From positions 1 through 10,205 of the forward strand of contig JAHFJT010000025.1 in NCBI GenBank assembly GCA_023245695.1: a stretch of 10,205 nucleotides of DNA, read 5' to 3'. Below, piece by piece: positions 6,292 to 10,205 of the stretch; the first letter of the stretch is position 1; every line of letters begins with the position of its first letter. Position numbers and translations under genes: made by a program. The notes beneath the pieces are model-generated. The model saw only the letters and a list, made by a program, of their open reading frames with translations. It was not told the origin of the DNA and searched no databases. The stretch comes from Candidatus Peregrinibacteria bacterium. GTDB lineage: Bacteria; Patescibacteriota; Gracilibacteria; UBA1369; UBA12463.

Positions 6292-7542
6292 TTACTGTGC
6301 TTGAGATTCTGGCTTACCACCAAAGATACGAGCCTGATCTGCGGGAGAGGTCTTACCCTCCGCAAAGCCCGGTCTGTCTACGAACGCACCTGCGACAGTC
6401 TTTGTCTTAACCTTCTGAGCAATCTCCGGCTTTTTCTCGGCAGGTCTGTTAGCCATCTGGCCACGAACCGTTTCCTCTTTGGCGACAGCAGTCTGCAGAT
6501 TTGCCTGTGCCGTCTCAAAGGCAGCGTGGGCGTTCTTATAAGCTTTTATGGCTTCTCGAAACTCAGCAGTCAACGCCGTAAACTGTTCCGGCGTGAGATC
6601 AAGCGTATCATCCAAATATGCGTCCATTTTTATCGAAGCCTCATCGAGACGAACCTTGGCCTGACGTGATTCGCCAGTCGCGCGATCAAGAACACCCTTG
6701 GCGGCCACTCGTTCTGCACGAGCTTGACCAGCCTCAGGAGTTGCAACATCTCCGGCAAGATTCTCAACTTTTCGAGTTCCCGGACCTTCCTTGACGACCG
6801 CCTCAGGGGTCGGCTTAGGAGCTCGTCGAGGACGCGATGCAGGCGATTTTTTCGCCACCTTAGCCTCTGGACTAGATATAACTGTCCTAGCTAAGACAAA
6901 GAAGTCATGGAGTCGAGAATGTCCCACCTGAGCATCCGTAAGATTGGAAAAGTTTTGCGGATGGAGAATCGCGTCCGCGATAAATGCACGGTCTTGCGAG
7001 TTCATCGTTTCAGCAACCTGAGGATTCTGAAGACCACCCTTCACAATGTCATACAGCCCAGCAATATCTTCAGCATTTAAAAGCGGGAGACTGGTAGCCT
7101 TCTTAAAATCACCCACCTCTTGCACCATCATAGCCTGCAAATCTTTTGTAGGATCTTTTTCAGGAGCCTGTCCACCTATCTTTTTGAGTTCGCCCGTAGT
7201 CTTAACCACAGCCTGCTGCTTTTCAGCGGTATGTCCGGCCAGTATGGTCTTGGCGGACTCAATTTTCTGCTTGGCATTAGTCACGACAGAATCAAATGAC
7301 GCTCGTAATCCACCAAAATCGAATCCCTTCGTACTATCCTCGGCAGCCTTGGCCTCAAGCTTTTTAGCAGTCTGAGCGGCAGCCTCGGCCTTGTCTTTCA
7401 AAACCGCTGGAGTGACTTTAAGCGTATCTTTAGGTTTATCCTGCTGAGCCTCAGGGGCTCGAGAGACACCCTCAGAACTGGCGACATAGACCGATCGAGC
7501 ATTGAAGAGAGAAAATGGGGAAGCGTTGTGGTGGAAAAACAT
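6292..7542 (-). CDS. Uncharacterised Ala/Lys/Glu-rich coiled-coil protein
   Basis: No family is recognised for this 416-residue protein. Residues 45-70 and 270-365 are rich in Ala, Lys, Glu and Gln with heptad-like spacing and should form long helices or coiled coils. The middle (about 150-225) looks more globular, with hydrophobic stretches such as AGLYDIV and LHDFFVLARTVI. A basic Pro-rich linker RPRRAPKP (237-244) separates this from the C-terminal helices. No transmembrane helix or clear signal peptide is visible, so a cytoplasmic or nucleoid-associated role is possible but unproven. It lies 21 nt after the smaller coiled-coil gene on the same strand, with no promoter or terminator between, so the two form an operon. 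Both contain a TPEQ sequence, at residues 317-320 here. The stop is 3 nt from the 3' end of the convergent tRNA-Arg, and no terminator separates them. There is no Shine-Dalgarno sequence at the start. Confidence 0.75.
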   Translation of the reverse strand: MFFHHNASPFSLFNARSVYVASSEGVSRAPEAQQDKPKDTLKVTPAVLKDKAEAAAQTAKKLEAKAAEDSTKGFDFGGLRASFDSVVTNAKQKIESAKTILAGHTAEKQQAVVKTTGELKKIGGQAPEKDPTKDLQAMMVQEVGDFKKATSLPLLNAEDIAGLYDIVKGGLQNPQVAETMNSQDRAFIADAILHPQNFSNLTDAQVGHSRLHDFFVLARTVISSPEAKVAKKSPASRPRRAPKPTPEAVVKEGPGTRKVENLAGDVATPEAGQARAERVAAKGVLDRATGESRQAKVRLDEASIKMDAYLDDTLDLTPEQFTALTAEFREAIKAYKNAHAAFETAQANLQTAVAKEETVRGQMANRPAEKKPEIAQKVKTKTVAGAFVDRPGFAEGKTSPADQARIFGGKPESQAQ

Positions 7543-7563
7543 AGGAAGTGAGATTAATAAAAT

Positions 7564-7929
7564 TTAAAGAGAATTAAGTTGTGTAAGGATGTCATTGGCG
7601 CGCTGCTCATCTTCTGCAATGCTCTTTGACTCAAGAGTCTGTCGAACAACGGTATCATACTGGCGCTGTGCTTTCTGAAGTTCCTCCGTGGCCTGATCTA
7701 CCTGTGCAGCAGCATCGGCAACTTCCTGAGCTTGACGAGCTTCCATAGCAGCAGTATCGGCTTTCTCCTGTTCAAGAATACGGATATAGGCTACCTGCTG
7801 TTCAGGTGTAGCAGCTGCGAAACGAGCGACGAGCGCCTGCTGATCAGTCTCAGAAAGGGACTGTACCGCGGCAGAATCTGCCGCGAGAAGCTGGAGCGTA
7901 GGATTGGCAACGAGAGAAAGATCGGTCAT
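7564..7929 (-). CDS. Uncharacterised small coiled-coil protein
   Basis: This 121-residue protein of unknown family is almost wholly helical and rich in Ala, Gln and Glu, with a probable coiled coil from about residue 45 to 105 and no membrane segment or signal peptide. The frame is open upstream to 8277, but that extension crosses the divergent transporter gene and both promoters. ATG 7929 is chosen because a near-consensus promoter lies just before it and the extension has an unlike composition (Cys-rich, irregular). The predicted leader is about 16 nt without a Shine-Dalgarno sequence. It is the first gene of a two-gene unit with the 416-residue coiled-coil gene, suggesting that the two proteins act together, perhaps as structural or scaffolding partners. 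That is inference only. Confidence 0.75.
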   Translation of the reverse strand: MTDLSLVANPTLQLLAADSAAVQSLSETDQQALVARFAAATPEQQVAYIRILEQEKADTAAMEARQAQEVADAAAQVDQATEELQKAQRQYDTVVRQTLESKSIAEDEQRANDILTQLNSL

Positions 7930-7951
7930 AGATGTGTTTTTATTTCTGATT

Positions 7952-7980
7952 ATTATACCACAGATTCTCATTAAGATCAA
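7952..7980 (-). promoter_or_regulatory. Promoter of the coiled-coil operon
   Basis: On the minus strand TTGATC (-35, 7980-7975) and a perfect TATAAT (-10, 7957-7952) are separated by 17 nt, with TG one base before the -10 (extended -10). The predicted start is near 7945, about 16 nt before the ATG at 7929. Confidence 0.85.
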
Positions 7981-8014
7981 ATCATACATTAGGCAGACCG
8001 AGACAGTCGTCATA

Positions 8015-8043
8015 TTGCCAAAAATAACAAAATATGCTAAAAT
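8015..8043 (+). promoter_or_regulatory. Promoter of the EamA-type transporter gene
   Basis: TTGCCA (-35) at 8015-8020, a 17-nt spacer ending in TGC, and TAAAAT (-10) at 8038-8043 form an extended -10 promoter. Seven nt past the -10 is 8050, the A of the start codon, so the mRNA should be leaderless. It diverges from the coiled-coil operon promoter, with 34 nt between the two -35 elements. Confidence 0.8.
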
Positions 8044-8049
8044 TATGAG

Positions 8050-9009
8050 ATGATTACAACCCTCACCGACATTAAGGAACCCAAAACCCTGGGATCGCTC
8101 GCGGCGCTGCTCTCGAAGTTTACAGCACGAACCGACGTGATCTTTGGGAAAATGTTGCTCAAAGAGTCGACACCACTCCTCGTAGCATTCGTCGAAAATG
8201 CGGCGGCATTTCTCATGCTCTTTTTCTACATCGGCGCGAAGTCCTTCATCCGAAATATTCGCCACATCGAAAAACATGAACTCATCTCAATCACTATCTC
8301 GGCGATCCTCAGTGGCGGCCTCGGTCCCCTCTTTTTCTTGCAAGGACTCAACCACACCACCGCAATCAACACGAGCCTCCTCGTGAACGTCAATCCTCTT
8401 TTTCTGAGCGTCCTTGGAGTGATTATTTTGAAAGAGTCATTCACAAAATCCCTCATCTCTGGACTCTCCATCATGTCACTCGGTATTCTTGTGCTCTCGA
8501 CAAAAGGATTCTCCGAAGGCTTCACCTTCAACAACGGCGACTACCTCATCATCCTCTCCGCACTGAGCTATAGCGTAGGTACTCTCGTCTTCAAAAAATA
8601 CGTTCACAATCACAACATCACGCTCCTCGTCGCCTACCGTTCCACCATGGCAACCCTCTTGACTGGCGCACTTCTCTTTTGGATTTCCCCTGAAGAAATA
8701 GCCAATATCGGCCACCTCGCAAACCAAGTTCACATCCTTATTCTGTACGGGATTGTCGGTATCATTCTCACGTACATACTTCACTACTACGCGCTCGAAA
8801 ATACCTCAATAGCAAATAATGCGCTCTTCAGTCTCACGAGTCCGATCATCGGCGTAACATACGCATATATTTTCTTGAATGAGCAGATTACAATGATTCA
8901 TATCGTGAGCATGGGTATCATTCTCGTCGGTCTCCTCGTGACCAAACTCGACATGCTCAAAAATGCGCTCATGATCACGCGGCTGAAGTTGAAGCATCTG
9001 CACAATTAA
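8050..9009 (+). CDS. EamA/DMT-superfamily membrane transporter
   Basis: The 319-residue protein has about nine to ten hydrophobic helices arranged as two homologous halves (roughly residues 15-150 and 165-300), the layout of the drug/metabolite transporter superfamily. Each half ends with the family's helix pair: NTSLLVNVNPLFLSVLGVII then LKES (107-130), and NTSIANNALFSLTSPIIGVT ending in LNEQ (251-279). These are the usual 'P-near-mid-helix then xxE' signature. Members are inner-membrane exporters or exchangers of amino acids, metabolites, nucleotide sugars or drugs; the substrate cannot be predicted. The first helix (about 13-37) is only weakly hydrophobic. The ATG at 8050 coincides with the predicted transcription start; an ATG 5 nt earlier is out of frame. 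It converges on the gene at 9041 with a gap of 31 nt and no obvious terminator. Confidence 0.9.
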   Translation: MITTLTDIKEPKTLGSLAALLSKFTARTDVIFGKMLLKESTPLLVAFVENAAAFLMLFFYIGAKSFIRNIRHIEKHELISITISAILSGGLGPLFFLQGLNHTTAINTSLLVNVNPLFLSVLGVIILKESFTKSLISGLSIMSLGILVLSTKGFSEGFTFNNGDYLIILSALSYSVGTLVFKKYVHNHNITLLVAYRSTMATLLTGALLFWISPEEIANIGHLANQVHILILYGIVGIILTYILHYYALENTSIANNALFSLTSPIIGVTYAYIFLNEQITMIHIVSMGIILVGLLVTKLDMLKNALMITRLKLKHLHN

Positions 9010-9040
9010 AAAGGGTGACTGGGTGCGTGGTGTGGCACGA

Positions 9041-9622
9041 TTACAGACCCAAATCCCGTCGAAGAATATTCCGGAGATTGATGAAAAATGTACTCACCTG
9101 ATTTCGCTGTCGGGAGTGAAAAACATTTCGCATGTATCCATCGAGGAGCTCGTCGAGAACGGCCTCCCACACCTGGTCGATCTGCGTCGAAGAAAGGCCG
9201 GAAAATCCGAGCTCTTTTTTGAGCTCGTCGGTACCCTGAGTCTGGGCAATCTCCCAGAGCTTTTGTGAGTGGGTCCGAGCGTAAGCGAGGACGCGAGACC
9301 CTCGCGGGTCGAGCGTGGAAAATAACGTATTCACAAGATCATTGTACTCAAATCCCTCGATCTGCAAAAGCATCCGAAAGGTAGGAATCCCCTGCTCCTG
9401 GATAAGCTCAGCAAGGTAGGGTCGATACTTATGGCAAAGCTGTTCCAAAAGCCCGTACTCCTTTAAAACCACGGGATACACCTGCCCCCAGACCGCCATA
9501 TCCTCAATCCCCAGAAACTGTTGGAGACCCTGCGGGCCAGCATGCTCAAAAACCTCAAAAGCAGCTTCAATATTCCCATCAAGGTAGTAGTCACAAAGCT
9601 GGCGAGGTGAAAGAGAGAGCAT
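9041..9622 (-). CDS. Uncharacterised helical protein
   Basis: No family is recognised for this 193-residue protein. It appears soluble and mostly alpha-helical, rich in Leu, Glu and Gln with several aromatics, with no signal peptide or membrane helix; two cysteines (10, 63) are not in a metal-binding pattern. Its N-terminal half has segments like DGNIEAAFEVFEHAG and QQFLGIEDM that resemble short helical repeat units, but no repeat family can be assigned. The frame continues to an ATG at 9655, but the -10 element lies inside that extension, so ATG 9622 (leader about 17 nt) is the better start. It diverges from priA across 95 nt and converges with the transporter gene. The stop is TAA. Confidence 0.72.
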   Translation of the reverse strand: MLSLSPRQLCDYYLDGNIEAAFEVFEHAGPQGLQQFLGIEDMAVWGQVYPVVLKEYGLLEQLCHKYRPYLAELIQEQGIPTFRMLLQIEGFEYNDLVNTLFSTLDPRGSRVLAYARTHSQKLWEIAQTQGTDELKKELGFSGLSSTQIDQVWEAVLDELLDGYMRNVFHSRQRNQVSTFFINLRNILRRDLGL

Positions 9623-9645
9623 GTGGAAAATTACGTTAAGTAGTG

Positions 9646-9673
9646 ATTGTACCATTTATAATAAGTATGTCAA
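9646..9673 (-). promoter_or_regulatory. Promoter of the 9622-9041 gene
   Basis: On the minus strand a perfect TTGACA (-35, 9673-9668), a 16-nt spacer and TACAAT (-10, 9651-9646) preceded by TGG form an extended -10 promoter. It decides the start codon: the upstream in-frame ATG at 9655 precedes the -10 and would not be transcribed. Confidence 0.82.
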
Positions 9674-9681
9674 GATACACA

Positions 9682-9711
9682 TTGAGATCCACACGGTGAA
9701 AGCTGTATCAT
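9682..9711 (+). promoter_or_regulatory. Promoter of priA
   Basis: TTGAGA (-35) at 9682-9687 and TATCAT (-10) at 9706-9711 are spaced by 18 nt. The predicted start falls on the ATG at 9718, so this mRNA should also be leaderless. Its -35 lies only 8 nt from that of the divergent promoter, so the two polymerases may compete. Confidence 0.6.
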
Positions 9712-9717
9712 GCCCGC

Positions 9718-10205
9718 ATGTACGCGAATATCATCCTCTTCCAAAAAACCGGCTTCAACGACGATGTCCTCACCTATGAGGTACCCAAAAACATGATACC
9801 CCTCCTGCCCGGCGCCCTTGTCGACGTCCCCCTCCGCAACAAAATCGTTCGCGGAATCGTCTTGAAAATAACCAAAGAAAAACCCGCCCAGATGAAGGTA
9901 CGAGCTATCGAGGCGATCATTCATCCAAGCATCTTGCCGCCATGGAAAATCGACCTCATCGACTGGCTCGCGACAACCTATCACACCGGAAAGTCTACGA
10001 TCGTGAAGCACCTCATCCCGCCCTACTTCCGCGAGAAGAAAGGTGAGGCGAGCGCCCTTCTTGAACAGCTCAAGTTTCCTGCCTCAGCTCCAAAAAAGCA
10101 TGATGCACGGAAAAAGAAACCATCACCTGTGACCCTTTTTCTCACGCAAGACCCGGAAGCATTCACACAAAAACTTACCGAGACGATCAAGAAATATCCA
10201 AAAGG
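9718..10205 (+). CDS. priA: Primosomal protein N' (PriA helicase), N-terminal part, cut by the window end
   Basis: The frame is open from ATG 9718 to the end of the window (162 residues). PriA recognises stalled or repaired replication forks and reloads the replicative helicase. The visible part matches the N-terminal 3'-end-binding domain: LTYEVPKNMIPLLPGALVDVP followed by RNKIVRGIVLKI (about residues 18-51), equivalent to the 'ftY.vP..l...GsrV.VPfg.r...GvVl' opening of PriA. It continues with WKIDLIDWLATTYHTG (about 76-91), equivalent to the 'l..l..wla.yY..p.g' segment, leading into a basic linker (KKHDARKKK). The helicase and zinc-binding parts lie beyond the window, so activity cannot be judged. 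There is no Shine-Dalgarno sequence, and the promoter suggests a leaderless mRNA. Confidence 0.85.
   Translation, partial: MYANIILFQKTGFNDDVLTYEVPKNMIPLLPGALVDVPLRNKIVRGIVLKITKEKPAQMKVRAIEAIIHPSILPPWKIDLIDWLATTYHTGKSTIVKHLIPPYFREKKGEASALLEQLKFPASAPKKHDARKKKPSPVTLFLTQDPEAFTQKLTETIKKYPK

Noticed and set aside
6126..6365. Minus-strand 79-residue open frame containing GAPGGNRTPDPLFRRQ
   Set aside because: It lies antisense across tRNA-Arg; this GAPGxNRTPDP-type peptide is a well-known spurious translation of the complementary strand of a tRNA gene.
7930..8277. N-terminal extension of the small coiled-coil gene
   Set aside because: It overlaps the transporter gene and both divergent promoters, and its composition differs from the helical body; ATG 7929 fits the promoter.
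9219..9238. CGAGCTC-T6-GAGCTCG hairpin
   Set aside because: It lies within the coding region of the 9622-9041 gene and lacks a following T-run on either strand; likely codon-driven chance.
9623..9655. Upstream in-frame start for the 9622-9041 gene
   Set aside because: The -10 element lies within the extension, so this start would not be transcribed from the identified promoter.
9670..10011. Minus-strand 113-residue open frame
   Set aside because: It is antisense to priA and overlaps the divergent promoters; the plus-strand frame has clear PriA similarity.

Overview
The window reads as chromosomal housekeeping sequence from a bacterium of roughly 50% GC, most plausibly a member of the Patescibacteria (candidate phyla radiation). 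The pointers are short monocistronic units, very short 5' leaders with no Shine-Dalgarno sequence at any start, a fused and enlarged SecDF, several small genes with no recognisable family, and TAA as the stop of all nine genes whose end is present. The lineage is an inference; no 16S or ribosomal marker lies here. Nothing suggests a plasmid, phage, insertion sequence or CRISPR array.

Layout. Positions 1-503 hold the 3' part of a histidine-phosphatase gene. It is followed by a mannose-1-phosphate guanylyltransferase (527-1612), a small secreted or lipoprotein-like protein rich in Asp, Gly, Ser and Thr (1714-2283) closed by a strong terminator, and a stand-alone cupin resembling the phosphomannose isomerase half of ManC (2429-2839). 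The two halves of the usual bifunctional ManC/AlgA therefore occur as separate genes around a surface-protein gene, which fits GDP-mannose supply for surface glycans. A 1051-residue SecDF gene occupies 2866-6021. It ends in a nested inverted repeat (6034-6127) that looks like a bidirectional terminator, followed by tRNA-Arg(UCG) at 6213-6288.

On the minus strand lies a two-gene unit of coiled-coil proteins of unknown function (7929 down to 6292). Diverging from it is an EamA/DMT-type transporter (8050-9009). Convergent with the transporter is an unrecognised helical protein (9622 down to 9041), which in turn diverges from the start of priA (9718 to the window end, cut off).

The most interesting object is SecDF. 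Its extracytoplasmic SecD P1 domain carries an insertion of about 255 residues. This contains a parvulin-type peptidyl-prolyl isomerase domain with both conserved histidines, preceded by what looks like a second, degenerate parvulin copy. The SecD membrane region also seems to carry an additional pair of transmembrane helices. This suggests a translocon motor with a built-in extracytoplasmic foldase. A second theme is transcriptional: eight predicted promoters place the start site either at or within about 3 nt of the start codon (four genes) or 16-18 nt upstream (four genes), with no ribosome binding site in either class.
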